The notes: generated from the letters alone by a model not told the origin. 64,000 bases of DNA from Dirofilaria immitis (GCA_024305405.1 JAKNDB010000103.1:496001-560000); one strand, 5' to 3'; positions 1 through 12,914 are shown, counted from the stretch's first letter. A program made the numbers and translations.

Positions 1-2020
1 GATCGCGGCAACTACAAATAAATTCTTTAAAACAATAATAAAGTATTTAAAATGCAGCATTTATAAATTTCACGGGAACGCATGATCCATTTAACGTAAT
101 GTTCCCTTTACGTCGTTGTGCTTATGCGATTGTTTGCAGCGTCACAAAGGAATGAATAAATACACATATATGCTTCAGCCCGCCTCTTCTACGAAAAATG
201 GGGTTTCGTCTGCTTGAAATCGTTTATGTATTATTCCTCCATTGTAAAATTAAGCGTCTCTCTTACTCATTCTGTCCTAATCATTATTACTGAGAATTTG
301 CGACATTTTTTCTCGATGAATATTTTCTTCCAGGAATAATAAATCAGGAAGATCGCCTTAATAACTTCTGCCACTATTTCTATTGAATCCTGGCATTCCA
401 ACTGAATTACTACTCAGAAATTATTACATACGGTCCTTTTCACTGAAAGCGCTGATCTTTTAAATCGTCGATGCTTTTCTAAATTTACATTATTTTTCAA
501 GTTATATTATTTCTTGGCTACTTTAAGATCTTCAAAAAGTGTTGTTTTATTTTAATAATCATTTATCATGTTGCTATCGAGACTGTTTTTGATAGTGCAA
601 ACATCAAGTTTTGGTAAGTTTTAAAATTTTGAAATGAACTGATCGATTGACTGGCTAACTCACATTTTTTCACTTCCGGCTTTCAAAAGTGTCGAATACT
701 TGCCTGGGCTGGACCAATATCCTCGTCGGAATTGCCAACCTTCAAAACTTTTCATTCACTCGAAGCCATTTTTGCTTTGTCGAATAACAACAGTTTCCGG
801 CCACGATATTCATGTTTCATATCCACTTTTCAAACCGAGAAATGCTGTTTTCCCTCATTAAAAAATTTAGTGTTAACAATAATGTCTTTCAATTTATATA
901 ATTTGGAGGTCTAATAACCCAGTATAATTACCACAATTATCAATAAAATTATTATCCAAAATATATTCGTGTACTATGGTGTTGCTGTTCGCACAATTTA
1001 AGATATTTGTTCGTTTTATCGACTTGTTTTGAATCTGTTACTGATACCGACAGTCCTTGTAATAGTTCTTGTAGACGTTACATTGATTCTCATCTTGTTT
1101 TGACTTAGGGATTTAAATTTATGCTTCATTTTTTCATCTCAGCTAAATCTCAGTTATATTTAATTTAGTTTTCAAAAGGATGTGGTTAATAAAATTTGGA
1201 AGCTGATACGAAGTGAAAATTGCATATTTGCGACAAATAAAATTTACTTTTCAATCAGAAATAACTGCTGTACGGATGATATTTGAATAATTAAAATGGA
1301 CATCATTGTGCCCAGAAGCTATTCTGAATCCATTTGTGAAATTTTTATGAATGTATGTGATATGTTGCAAAAGAAGGCTGATAATAACTCTCGCAAGGGA
1401 GACATTTTAATATAATAATTTGATTATCCATCCCAACTACTATTTAGTATTATAATCATTTCTATGTGCTTCTAATAATGAGTAAAGTAAAATTAATCGT
1501 TTTTTACAAACAAACGATATATATAGTTTTTCGGGTAAAAGAAAGAAGACATTTAGGCTAGCACAAATTTTGAATTAGTATCAATTTCAAAAAGTCATGG
1601 TAATGACTTTTTGAAATATAGAAAAAGAGATAGAATGTGTAGATTCACAATCAATATAATTTATTATAACATCTTATAATCAAAAATTCCAATGAAAGAA
1701 GGCGAGTGATCGTGAAGTTTATAAATGTTCATAAGCATACTCATTATGCATGTTTTTATGCCAGTATAACGAATAAATTTAGCAGGTTCGGATAATTTCA
1801 AACTTGATGAAATCTTAACAAGCTTCAGTGATAACCTCCATCTTGACGTTTCTCCATTTAGGCTCTTTTCTCATCATAATCTATACAAGCTCAATAGGAA
1901 CCTAATTTCTTACAATTTTGTGAATTTTGACAAGTCCTTCATGTGTAATCGAGAAGATGGATTCAATATAATTATCCAGTTTCTCTCTCTAGCATTTATC
2001 CATCGAAGTACTTCATTTTC
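1..2020. other. Intergenic AT-rich sequence, no gene seen
   Basis: I see no exon with a supported splice pair here. The one 60-codon open frame (732-914) has no family resemblance and is probably chance. A perfect inverted repeat at 1584-1617 is listed separately. The stretch presumably holds the rig-5 promoter. Confidence 0.6.
1584..1617. repeat. Perfect 15-bp inverted repeat with 4-nt loop
   Basis: The left arm ATTTCAAAAAGTCAT (1584-1598) is the exact reverse complement of the right arm (1603-1617), around the loop GGTA. It lies about 440 bp upstream of the rig-5 start codon. It is visible directly in the sequence; any role is unknown. Confidence 0.9.
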
Positions 2021-2022
2021 AG
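2021..2022 (+). promoter_or_regulatory. Probable trans-splice acceptor for rig-5
   Basis: The acceptor CATTTTCAG ends 4 nt before the first ATG (2027) of a signal-peptide exon. No in-phase upstream coding exon is evident. Nematode mRNAs often receive a spliced leader at such a site; that use is inferred. Confidence 0.6.
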
Positions 2023-2026
2023 AGCG

Positions 2027-5000
2027 ATGACTACCAGTTCTATCTTACTGTTGCCACCCATCTTTTGTTATATTTTTAAAGGTAAATTCTACGTTTTCTC
2101 CTAACTTTCATTAGTTTTAGACGGAACAAGCAAAAATAATTTTATCAATTGGAAGAATAAAGAGATATCATTGATAAATTGCTTGTATCTCTTGGTAATA
2201 CGATACCTGCCTAATATGTCAATGATATAGTGGCTAACTAAATTTGCATATCACTCTGACTAATCCTTTCAAATTAAGATAGATGAATCAAACTATTTCA
2301 TCTTTCATGAATTTCAGCCACTTAAAAAACTATTGTGAAGAAATTGTTTTGTGTTATTTGTATTAAAACTTTTTGATGATTAGATATGTTAGGTCTAACA
2401 CAGGCCTAACAATTTGATAATGAAAATAAATAAATTTTTAGCAATTTCAGGCTTATACTGAATTCAAATTTTATTAAGTAGATTGCCAGCAATAGTTAAT
2501 TTTTGGAAATAACATAATTATTTAGAAGGAAAGAAATATTTCGCTTCAAAAATGGTAAATCTGTTACAATAGAAAATCGTTTTTCGTCTTTTTTACAAAA
2601 CAGAGAAATTTCATTTGACATGAAACAATTCATTTATTTTCGCTGGTTTTTATGGCAATTGCCATTATGAAAAGAAAATTTTTATCAAAATAATATATGA
2701 TCTTTAATAATTTTTATCAATAAATATCAAATTTTCAATATAGATTAATTGATGCATAAATATAATTTTCATTTTACTTCGAGAAATTAGAATACTTTTT
2801 TTTCACTAAGAAATCATGGCCATGTAATTCCGATGATTTTTGCATAAATGCTCTTTAAAAAATGGAGAACTGAAAAGTTTTGACATTTTTTAAGATTTAA
2901 TATATATGTATATCTTTTTTTGAATCAAAAAATGGGAATATTTTGGAAAATTCAGCATGCGATATTTGAGATAATGAAATTGATATCATTTCACCATATG
3001 GATGTCATTTTCTTCCATTTCTATTGGATCCAATTTCTTGGGAACGTTTCACAATTTCCTATATAAAAGTTTAAAATTGAGACTTTTGTCAAACTTCCCT
3101 TAAATCTCCGAAAAAATAAAAAGTTGGTAATTAGAGTGAATAATAAAATCAAGCTGAATATGTTTTTAAAATAATTAAATCTATGGTTCCAAAACAATGA
3201 ATTCGATAAAATTAGTAGAAAAGGAATGCCTAATTTCTAATGTGAAAGGTCATCTCGAATTACTAGAAAACAATACCAAGTGTATTAGTTTCTCAATTTT
3301 CGATTGCTATTGATAACATCAAAAAATTTGTGTAATTTATTTTGAATATCTATCTGAAACTATGTAATAAAAATAGGATAATTAGATAAGATAACATCTA
3401 AATGATTGGTCATTGCCATGCTTCATTATCATTACCGCGAAAAAAATGTAATAATTATGTGATTAATGCATTTCCACTCTGTTGCGGTTATTTAATGTAA
3501 TTTGAATTTTTGCATGATTTTACTAATAATTCAAGATATTTGAAGAATTCTGCATAATGGATTATTTTTCGGATGTTTAGTAGTGCCGACTAATAAAAAG
3601 AAAATGAAAGATATTAGGTTAAACAAACTTAAACAATAAAATCAAAGTTTAATTAGTAATGAAAGTTCGCAGAGAAGTAACCGACGTATTGAACAACATA
3701 AAAATAAACTTGTTACCGAGAGAAAAATATTTCAATTTCCCCATCAACAAATTTCAAATTACCTGATATTAAATTCATTTTGAATCATTGCTATCATTAC
3801 ACATGTCACACATGAAATCACGCAATCTTATTTTCCATGGCAAATTACCCAAAACTCCATCAAAATTTTTAGTTAAATCAACTAAAAAAATTGTCTTCAA
3901 AACAGCATATGTATTTGCTTGTCTTTCCCTTTCCTCAAGACTTAATTTTGAAGGTAAAAGGAAGAAGAAAAACGGAGTATTTGAATTTAGATGTCAAAAT
4001 TTTTTTTTTATTTTTCCAATCGATTCTTTCATGTCAAAGCAAAATTGATAGTAATTCAATTCAATTCAGTTTAATTTATTTCTATTCCATTTCATCTTAT
4101 CTTCGAAAATGCAAAGCGAGAAAAACCGCTTAGGCAAATTTAATGTGCTATTTAAGAGAATTTATACAATTCTTCCAACGGAACATGCTAACAATGAAAC
4201 AACTTTAGAGAGCAATTTGTAATCATCAAATTTGATGAATCTTTGATAAAAGGGAAAATATAAATTTGACTTCTCTGATTTCAATCTCTTCATTTTTCAT
4301 CCAAAGAAGGATGAAGTTTATAAATAAAAAGAAATTGGTAGATGTGCAATGGACATTTATTTAGAATTTTTAAAAAATCTTCAAATTACCTCAAAAGATT
4401 TTATTATAGCATGTGGTAAACAATCGATACCCATATTCGTTGAACCTCTGATGGAGAATGTTACCGCAATTAAAGGTCAAAATGTTGAATTCAAATGCCA
4501 GATATCAAAACTTGGGAAACATATGGTATCATTTGAATTATTATAAAGTTCTCTATACTGTAGGAACTTTAGTTAGACTAAAATAAAGGAAAAAAATGAA
4601 AAAGGTATAAAGGTATGATTTAACGGATCTTCAGAAGTTTAGAGAAATTTTTACTAAATTTTGAAAATTTTTGAAGATTTAAAATTTTGCAAAATTCAAC
4701 TAAATACACCAAATTTCAAATTATGCCTAAAAACGCATTTATTCTACTTTATCATTGCAATTGTAAAAGCTTAATGATTAATCTGCCTTGAATTAACGAA
4801 TCTGTAGACACTTGGAATTGATATATTTGGAAAGATATCCAAGAATACACAATACCACTGAAATGAATTATAGGTAGAATTTGACAGAACTATAGAACAA
4901 AAACAAAATTAAATCTTTAAATTTAATCTAATCTGTTATTTAGCTAATGCAAATTTTTTAGCTTTAATTCATTTCCCTATTCTGCAGGTTGCATTTGCTC

Positions 5001-8000
5001 GAGCAGATACACCACCAAGGCTAATCGCTTTTGATGAAAAAGTTTGCCTTTTTCCTTATTTTTTTATCTCTTAATTGCAAAATTTTATTGAAATTTTGAA
5101 GGTTTTCATTCCTTTTAATATATTATCCAATTCAGATTACAAATGAAACTAATCCAACTCAGATTCAAAATTTTTAAGTTAAATTTAAGGTATTTCAACA
5201 ACGACACAAATATGAAATTAAACGATCTATGAAGGATAACAAATGGATTTTAGTCATCAAGGATGTCCAAGTCAGGCTTAAGTTCAAAAAATAATTAATT
5301 GAATTTTAAATTTATCAAATTATCCAAAGATGTTCATTTTAGGAAAATGACATAGGTGGTTACTCATGTCAGGTGAACACTGATCCAATACTTTCAAAAA
5401 CTGGTTATCTTCGTCTCAGAGGTAAATCTTTGGTCATTGAACAAGTTAGCAATCAATGCACTTAGTGTTATGCATACATAGTATTATGCGTCGCGACAGA
5501 CTGTGATACCGCAAGATGTGTAATGAGCCTTGAAAGGGCAGGGATTAACTTTCTTGGAAAGTAAAAAGGAAAGGGTAGATTGAGATTAACAGTGGCCTTT
5601 ATAACTCGGCCTGCCAGATTTTGTGAACAAATCTCGAAATAAGGATATCAACCTAATCCTTTTCCTTCACTTAAAAGCATAAAAATCCATTAGCTAACTA
5701 TTTAAAGCTTATTAATTTATCTTTCTTGATATTTATTACTTTTGATTTGTTGATTACTGTTTTCCACATCATGTGTGTTGAAAGGAAGATAGATCACTTC
5801 TTCTTGGCCAACTGTGGGAACTTCAGGATTAGATTCATCGTCTCTCTCTTCTGCTCTCTTCGTTCATTCAAAGATTACGAAAGGCCAATTTGTTTGACCG
5901 ATAATAAATTAAATTGTAAACAAAATTTATGCTCACAAAGGGTTTAAGCTTTACATTTACAACAATAAAAATTCTAAAAATTTCATAATAATCGATTTTC
6001 AAAAACTATGCAATTTTGAATGTTAAATTAAATAAAATTATCGATAAGGGACGATCATATAATATACATAAGTTGGATACGGAAAATTTGTCGATATCAG
6101 TTTGTGTGTGCTTATTATTAGCTTTCATTGTGATAATTTTCATCAACTTATATCTTCGTTTATTTATTCATTTACATAACTACGACATTAGTTAGAAGTT
6201 AATCAAAAGAAAAAAAAGGATGATAGGTCCACTGAGCAATTTTTAAGATTTTTTAAAAAGAAAAAATGAATAAATAAACCAAAATATTAATTAAATCATT
6301 CAAAATTTATAAGAGATCAAAAGTTACCAAAATGATAAGAAAAAAATTACTAAGCCTATTGCTCTTGTTTCATTCTCTTTAAGATTAAGCGTTTTGTTTT
6401 AATAGATGCTAAATAATTCATTTACCTTTGCTTCTTTCTTTTTCTATACTGCTATTAAATATGATAAATTAAATCAGGGAGACAGATCAATTATTAGAGA
6501 GTCAAAATTTTTTTGCTTTAGAGAGTCAATTTACTTGCTTTAATTAACAATGTGCTGAATTTTACGAAAGCTGAATTAAGTAATTTAACAGTAAAAAGTA
6601 AAATTAAACCTAATAAAGTAATGGCTTATATTTTAATATGCTATTCCTAAATTAAAAGAAACAGGAATGAATTAAAAAGAGGTGCATGATAAACAATTAT
6701 TAGTTATTGCAGGTCATAAAAGGATAACATAAGTTATAATGAATTTATTACCAAATTTAATTAAATTTATTCCTAAAAATAGTTTAATAAGAATGGCAAT
6801 TAAAGAAAGTTATATCCGTTTCTGGCCAAACAGATTCAAGATATAGAAACGAAGCCGGTGATTTCTACGTACTACCTGATGCTATGATGAAGTTAATATT
6901 GATTAATTAAGCGATGGAAAAGTAGCACAAAGCTTAAATGATTTTTTATTACAAGTAGACTTATTATGAAAAACCAGATACAGTATTAATTATTCATCAA
7001 TTTTGGACATTTAGAAATTTAGATGCAATAGATATTGATTTAGTTGGAATTTTTGTGCACACAAAATTAAAAGTTTGAATACAGAATTAAAGAGTTTTAC
7101 TTGAATTAAGATTTCGGACAGAATGCCAAAATTATATATTCTATGAATTTGGCGAAATAAAATATAAAAAAATTTAAAAATAAATGGCAATCATAGTTCC
7201 ACACATACTTTGACAGTTGCTTATATGTATGTATATATAACTTGAACAATTATGATGTTAATCATTCATCATAAAAATTTTCGAGATATTGTCTTCTCTT
7301 GACCTTCCTCAACTCTTTCCCTTATTCTTTCATTTTTGTCAACATCTCATGTTTTATGTTTAATTGCTCTTTGATTCTCACATATGAAATTGGCATCTTT
7401 AAGAAAAGCTATTGCTTTATCAATTCATTTGTCTTCAGTGCCACCATATGTGGCTCGAACAACAGCAGCAGTTGTAGAGGTGCGTGAAGGTCAAAATGTT
7501 ACTCTATCATGTCGAGCATTTGGAGATCCGCCACCAACTATTGTTTGGAGAAGACAAGATCGACAAATTATTCGATTCAATAGCGCCACTGGCTATGGAG
7601 GTTGGTAAAACTTATTGAAACCTAGTGATGACTCCTTGATAAATAGCCTGATTGATATACTGATTTTAGAAAATTAACGTAAACAAGTAGAACAAACAAG
7701 TTAGAGGTCAGTATTATAATATCAAACTTCAAACGTTGCTAATTTTAGCAAGCGTATTCAATGGTTCTGATCTGACAATCATTCAAGTAAATCGCAGACA
7801 CATGAGTGAATATATTTGCGTTGCAAGCAATGGTGTACCACCAGATGAGTCGTGGAGCGTGAAACTATATGTGACTTGTGAGTTACCGTTGTAATAGTAT
7901 CAATATAATTCAAATGCGTACCGTAACTGCTACTTGAAATGTAATATTGAAGGGATATTCTGTTCTATCCTGCTGATAAAGTTGATGGAATCAGCAACTA

Positions 8001-11000
8001 AAATTTGAGTATTAAAAGGGAAAAGTGATCGTATAGGAAAAAGTGAATAATAACTTGCATTCTACTGATTGCCGAAGAAAACTAAGAATAAGCAAGATAA
8101 AAGTAACAAAAAAATGGAGACCTTTGGCTTTTTGACTTGACATAAATCTGAAAAAATTTTCCAAAAATATTCAGAAATTACAACTATGAAATGCTTTAGT
8201 TGAGCCGATGGTAATACCACAAGCTGAAGTCGTTCAAGTAGTATTAGGTAGTCAAGCTAGCTTGGTTTGCAATGCAGAGGCTTGGCCAAGACCTTCAATG
8301 AAGTGGGAAAAGGACGGACAAGAAATATTTGACTCGTCAACATTTTCACTTGTAAGTTAAAAAATTAATCACTTAGGTTCTTTCTTCGGTTTATTTTTGG
8401 TTGAAAACATTGCAGTGTAGACGTTGCATTTAAAATGTTGAAATACTACTAACTTCTTAAAAATTGCTGTTAAATTGAGGAAAATTCATTCCGTACATGA
8501 TTACAAATATTTAGAGCCAAAAATGAAACCCACTAAACAAATCTGCAAATATTCAACTTTAAAATTAATTTTTCTAGTTACATCAAATATCAGAAAAATA
8601 TCATAGCGTACACGTATTGACTATCAAAAATATTAGCAAAGGTGATTTTGGCATATATCGATGTACAGCGGTAAATGACAATGGTGAACACTTCGCTGAT
8701 ATTATTGTTAAAGGTGAAAATACATAAATTTAAAAAATTTAATTCCCTGAAGTTGAATTCGCCATTTTTTGAGACGAATTTATAATTTGTCGAGAGCATA
8801 AAAAATCAGATATTGAAAATTATGAAGAAAGAATATATAACATAGATAGTGAAAATTATTTACTCTGGATGAAAATTATTTACTCTGGATTTTCAGATTA
8901 CTTTAGTAGTATATATAAGAAAAGAATCAAATAAGACTTGAATATGAATTTGCAAATCAAGAATAAATAATAATAAATTGGAATGTAATTTCTAATAATT
9001 TTCAAAATTAGATTTTCAATTATATTGGAAAATCTGGTATAAATTTCATGTGGTTTACTATGAAATAATTCTTTTTTTTTTTAGAAGGAATTTAGTATAC
9101 AATAAATTTGCAGCAATGTTCGCTGAAGGTTTGTATTTCATTTTGCAATTTCCTAAAATTCCAAAACGTTTTGATTAATATCTCATCTGGTTATGGAATA
9201 AAACTAATGATAAACAGCACAGTAAATTAAATTATAGTTCATTTAAGAATAAAATATAACATGTCCATGAAAAATTTTATCATTTTAGAATCCTTTGATA
9301 ACAAATTCTTCTACAATAACAAAAACTACTAACATTAGGATTCAATAGAAGCCAAAAAAAATGTTTAGCAACAATTAGTGAGGCAGAACGTGGCAGGTGA
9401 TATCGAATACACCTGATTCAAACAACTTTCCAATAATTGAGTCAATAAGAAAGAGCCGGAATAAATTTTAAATTAATTAAAGTTCATTTAAATTCAAGCA
9501 TAAGGGAATTAGGATAAATAACAAGCTAGAGAGTTGAATCAAAATCTATCTTAACTCCTCCTATCTATTTTCAAATCCCACTATATATGTGATTTGTAAC
9601 ATCCTAAACATTCCTACTTGGATTTTTTCTAACTTATTAATTTTAGCTTATAATCTCTCTAGCTTACAACTTATTCCAGTACCCTCTAACCTAGCTTATA
9701 ATATCTCCAATTTACGACTTATTCTAGTATTCTCTAACCTAGCTTATAATCTCTCTAACTTACAACTTATTCGAGTATTCTCTAATCCGGCTTATAATCT
9801 CTCAATTTTCAACTTATGATGTAATGCCATAATTGATTGAAAGAAAAGATAGAAAAATTAATGGAACGAAGGAAGATGCAATGAAAAAATGAAAAGATAC
9901 ACTGATAGTGACAACGCTATCACTATGATAATGAAAACAATATTGGTTACAATGATAATCGCTCGATTATATTTCCCGATGAATTACAAAATTCATCAAA
10001 TTTCCCGAGAAAATTGGCGGAAACATTTCAAGTTCAATCGAAATCAGGAAAATTACTTCCATCACATGTATCGATAGCAGTTATGCTCATGGACAAAATT
10101 TGTGTCGAGAGGGTGCATATGTTAATGATTCTAGTGATTATAATGATCGTAATTATAATATGATAATACTCTCATAGCATGCAGCATGCTACCAATGATT
10201 GAGTTGTGTGTTATCATTTTCGTTGCTGATTGTTGGTAGACTATTTCTGATCACTTTCTTCTTCATAAAATGATTGTTAGAGTATTGCTTCTTAATCATT
10301 TATAATTTTTCCTGAGTTTTCGCGAAGAACAGTTATTAATTCAGTACAGAATAGTTCTACTGATGACGTCACTAAGCATTGCTATATTTTTCCAAAATAG
10401 ATTCACATTTTCAACTTCAAATCATATCATTTAATGTACTCATTTCATATACTCACATTAGCATAAGCGTCTTTTTAATTTCAGAATTTTAATTCTAATT
10501 TCGAAATATTTATCCTGTCATATTTCGATATTATATTTCTATTCTTAATTAAATTAAAATCAATCAAAACATTGTTAATGACGCCAGTAAAAATAAAAAT
10601 GAAAATAATTACATCAATCTTCCAATTTATTCAATTCATTTTTTATTATACATAAAGAGGAATGTCAGCAAAAATGAGGATTACATTTATAGAATTAATA
10701 TAAAAAGTTATCTGATAGAGGAAATAAGTAAACCGCTCCTGATAACCGATAATACATTATATCATTTATATACATAGCAAAAATGTAAACTGCTTAAAGT
10801 CCAAACAGAGAATCATTTGATAGTTCGTTTTTAGAGTGATTGAAGAAATAAATAGGCTGAATCTGTAAAAATGATTTGATTAAATGAAAGTTGAAAATTA
10901 AAATCTTTTCAAGTAATGCGAATTTAAATTTACTTTTTCTTTGCTATTGGTGATATTTTTCAAATAGCCGGATTTCCTGGATATCTAAGCTATAATAATA

Positions 11001-11531
11001 CAATTTTGAATTTGATGATCTGATCGAATCTTTATAAGTATGAACAGTTTATAACATTGGATATATAAATTTGACAATTTTATAACATCGATTTTTTAAT
11101 AATTATTGCAATTTCAGAAATCACAAGAGCACAAACTTCCGCAGCTGGTAACTTCATCTGCTATACTTTTTATGTGTTACTCAAAAGAGTTAACATTTTG
11201 CTATCCTTAAACTTTTCGCAGTTCGCTAAAACATTTCTAGAAAGAATGGATTCATTCTTTCTAGAAAATGTTCTTTCTAAAAGAATGATAAATCTAATTG
11301 ACATCAGTGATATGAACTAATTTTCGATATCTATACAATTTTAGAAATTTTAAAGAAGAAATCCAATTTTTAGGAGAAAGTTGGAGGCAAAGTATGCTGT
11401 GGAAACTGTGCTATGTTGTTCAATTTGCTCATTGTTCCTTAGGTTTAATACTTGCTGCTTTCATTGTAAACGAGAATTTTTTTATCGAAGAATCAATCGA
11501 TTTTGCAATTACATCATCTGAGGGCTTATGA
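2027..11531 (+). CDS. rig-5: RIG-5-like neuronal Ig-domain cell adhesion protein (IgLON/DIP family)
   Basis: Eleven exons in consistent phase: 2027-2081, 4410-4525, 4988-5041, 5190-5270, 5343-5421, 7439-7600, 7749-7877, 8200-8351, 8578-8713, 11118-11147, 11374-11531; about 383 residues, no frame breaks. Exon 1 encodes a signal peptide (MTTSSILLLPPIFC). Three Ig domains follow with Cys pairs FKC/YSC, LSC/YIC and LVC/YRC. Domain 1 has Phe (VAFARAD) where Ig folds usually carry Trp; I recall the same in C. elegans RIG-5. Domain 2 contains WRRQDRQIIRF and SEYICVASNG, closely matching RIG-5. The last exon encodes a hydrophobic segment (FAHCSLGLILAAFIV) and a short polar tail, so a membrane span or GPI signal is likely. 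The family mediates homophilic and heterophilic surface contacts between neurons. The two C-terminal exons are supported by phase and hydrophobicity only. Confidence 0.88.
5422..7438 (+). other. Large rig-5 intron (2.0 kb)
   Basis: This intron separates Ig domain 1 from Ig domain 2. It holds a short GC-richer patch at about 5485-5640 and, at about 6480-7170, sequence resembling decayed coding DNA (separate entry). The open frame at 5726-5947 has no recognisable product. Confidence 0.6.
6480..7170 (+). pseudogene. Possible decayed foreign coding sequence in the rig-5 intron
   Basis: Several short open stretches follow one another in different + strand frames, rich in TTA, AAA, GAT and ATT codons. 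Examples are about 6739-6805 (starting MNLLPNLIKFIPKNSLIRMA), about 6806-6898 (containing VISVSGQTDSRYRNEAGDFY) and about 6967-7077 (containing KPDTVLIIHQFWTFRNLDA). They read like one protein broken by stops and frameshifts. I cannot name the family. A bacterial insertion, for instance from a Wolbachia endosymbiont, is an inference from codon style only; chance open frames in AT-rich DNA remain possible. Confidence 0.3.
8851..8890. repeat. Perfect tandem duplication of a 20-bp unit
   Basis: GAAAATTATTTACTCTGGAT occurs at 8851-8870 and again at 8871-8890 without a mismatch. Confidence 0.95.
9644..9932 (+). repeat. Dispersed repeat, copy A: 48-bp tandem units plus a shared tail
   Basis: Three full 48-bp units (9644-9691, 9692-9739, 9740-9787) and a partial fourth begin with TAGCTTATAA or a close variant. 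A tail of about 130 bp follows, containing AAAAATTAATGGAACGAAGG and ending in a short hairpin (TGATAG ... CTATCA). The same arrangement recurs in the same orientation at 12188-12420. Because 48 is a multiple of 3, the units give a spurious 16-residue repeat ORF. Confidence 0.9.
11235..11266. repeat. Perfect 14-bp inverted repeat in the last rig-5 intron
   Basis: TTCTAGAAAGAATG (11235-11248) pairs exactly with 11253-11266 around the loop GATT. Pairing extends a few more bases on each side with one bulge. Confidence 0.9.
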
Positions 11532-11660
11532 GATGAATCAGAAATCATCAGGATTCCAAATTTATCTATATATGTATTTTTTCCAACCATGCTGAAAACT
11601 TCGAATTTGTGATCTAAACTATCATTTCATGTTGTTAACTTGTCCCAAAATTATTGAAAC

Positions 11661-11666
11661 AATAAA
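11661..11666 (+). terminator. Candidate poly(A) signal for rig-5
   Basis: AATAAA lies about 130 nt after the rig-5 stop codon; a second copy follows near 11682. Assigned by motif and distance only. Confidence 0.45.
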
Positions 11667-12187
11667 TTAAATTATAAAAGAATAAATTGTAAATATTCAA
11701 AAAATATGCAAATTTCCATATACTTTTTGTTTTAATCTATACATCATGCATAAGAATAATTTTTAAAATCTCCAATATAATTTGATTCATTCGATTTCCT
11801 CGAAATTCGATTTAATTAATTTAACGAAAAATAGTTAGGCTGAGATTATTTATCGCGACTTAATTTCTCGCAAACTTATTTCCTATGTTCTTGTCGAGAA
11901 CAATCATTCATTTTCTCTTTTGATATAATAAATCACTAAAGATTCAGACCGAAATTCCGCAGCTAGTAGAAGAACCTACAAACGAAAAACAAAATGATAT
12001 CATCTTTATAAATCGCTTTCTGCACAGCGTTTTTGGTCAGGTATTGATATTTAACTATTCGACTTATAAATCTAGATAAGATGCGCCTCTTCCGCCACTC
12101 CGATTCATCTGTTATCATAAAAGAGAGTGTTTGATAAAATGATTGACAATATTACCATAAATGACATTTATTCTATTACCCCTACTC

Positions 12188-12420
12188 TAGCTTATAATCT
12201 CTCTAGCTTACAACTTATTCCAGCACTCACTAACCTAGCTTATAATCACTCTAGCTTACAACTTATCCTACTACCCTCTAACGTAGCTTATAATCTCTGA
12301 ACTTACAACTTATTATGTGATGCCATAATTGATTGGAAGATAGAAAAATTAATGGAACGAAGGAAGATGCAGTGAAGAAATGAAAAGACAAACAGATAAT
12401 GATAACACTATCATTATGGT
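12188..12420 (+). repeat. Dispersed repeat, copy B
   Basis: Two full 48-bp units (12188-12235, 12236-12283) and a partial third are followed by the same tail as copy A, including AAAAATTAATGGAACGAAGG. It ends in a hairpin AATGATA-acac-TATCATT. It has roughly one unit fewer than copy A and is slightly diverged. Confidence 0.9.
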
Positions 12421-12880
12421 CCAAAGGGGTTATAAGTGTATTATTGTCATCAAGAGATAAATTCGTCCGATTTATTGATTTGTTTGACATTCATTGATAA
12501 ATTCTACGCTTTTTTTTCTCGGTCACGAATAGAAATAACGGTTGTTTCACATCCTCTCCCTCTTTCTCTCTCTCCCTCACTCTTTTTCCATTTCTCGAAT
12601 ACTTCACATGCTCCGAGTTGCTATTATAGTTGTTGTTGAAGTGAACGAAAAAGTTGTTTAGGATTTTGTGTGATAGTTTGAGATAATAATGAGTTTAAAG
12701 TCTTGGCACTAAATGATTTTCAATTTATGGAAGATATGAAGATTATAAGTTACTGCAGGTCAACTTGGCACTACAAATGCAACTTCGTACTTTGGATTTC
12801 ATGTTTGTAAACATTTTCTGTGGCATAAATTTTCTTATCGAAATGATATTCTTTTTCACTCTTTTCCGATTTTAATTCTT

Positions 12881-12882
12881 AG
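12881..12882 (+). promoter_or_regulatory. Probable trans-splice acceptor for aco-2
   Basis: TTTTAATTCTTAG, preceded by a pyrimidine-rich tract, ends 32 nt before the likely start codon at 12915. Use by a spliced leader is inferred. Confidence 0.5.
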
Positions 12883-12914
12883 AATTGAATTTAGTTTTTC
12901 ATATTTGTTGGAAA

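Larger units (their letters stand above)
8714..11117 (+). other. Large rig-5 intron (2.4 kb) carrying a dispersed repeat
   Basis: The intron lies between Ig domain 3 and the membrane-proximal exons, both in phase 1. It contains a 20-bp direct duplication (8851-8890) and copy A of a 48-bp-unit repeat (9644-9932). The open frames at 9589-9819 and 9889-10077 come from that repeat and its flank. Confidence 0.65.
11532..12880. other. Intergenic region between rig-5 and aco-2
   Basis: Holds the rig-5 3' end, copy B of the dispersed repeat (12188-12420) and a CT-rich run near 12550-12590 (CCCTCTTTCTCTCTCTCCC). No supported exon is seen. The gap of about 1.35 kb argues against an operon with aco-2. 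Confidence 0.6.

Noticed and set aside
9113..9127. 15-nt phase-matched microexon candidate (TTGCAG|..|GTTTGT) in a rig-5 intron
   Set aside because: Symmetric phase makes it possible, but five residues give no similarity evidence.
9589..9819. 76-codon frame with a 16-residue repeat
   Set aside because: Arises because the 48-bp DNA repeat is a multiple of three; the second genomic copy does not keep the frame.
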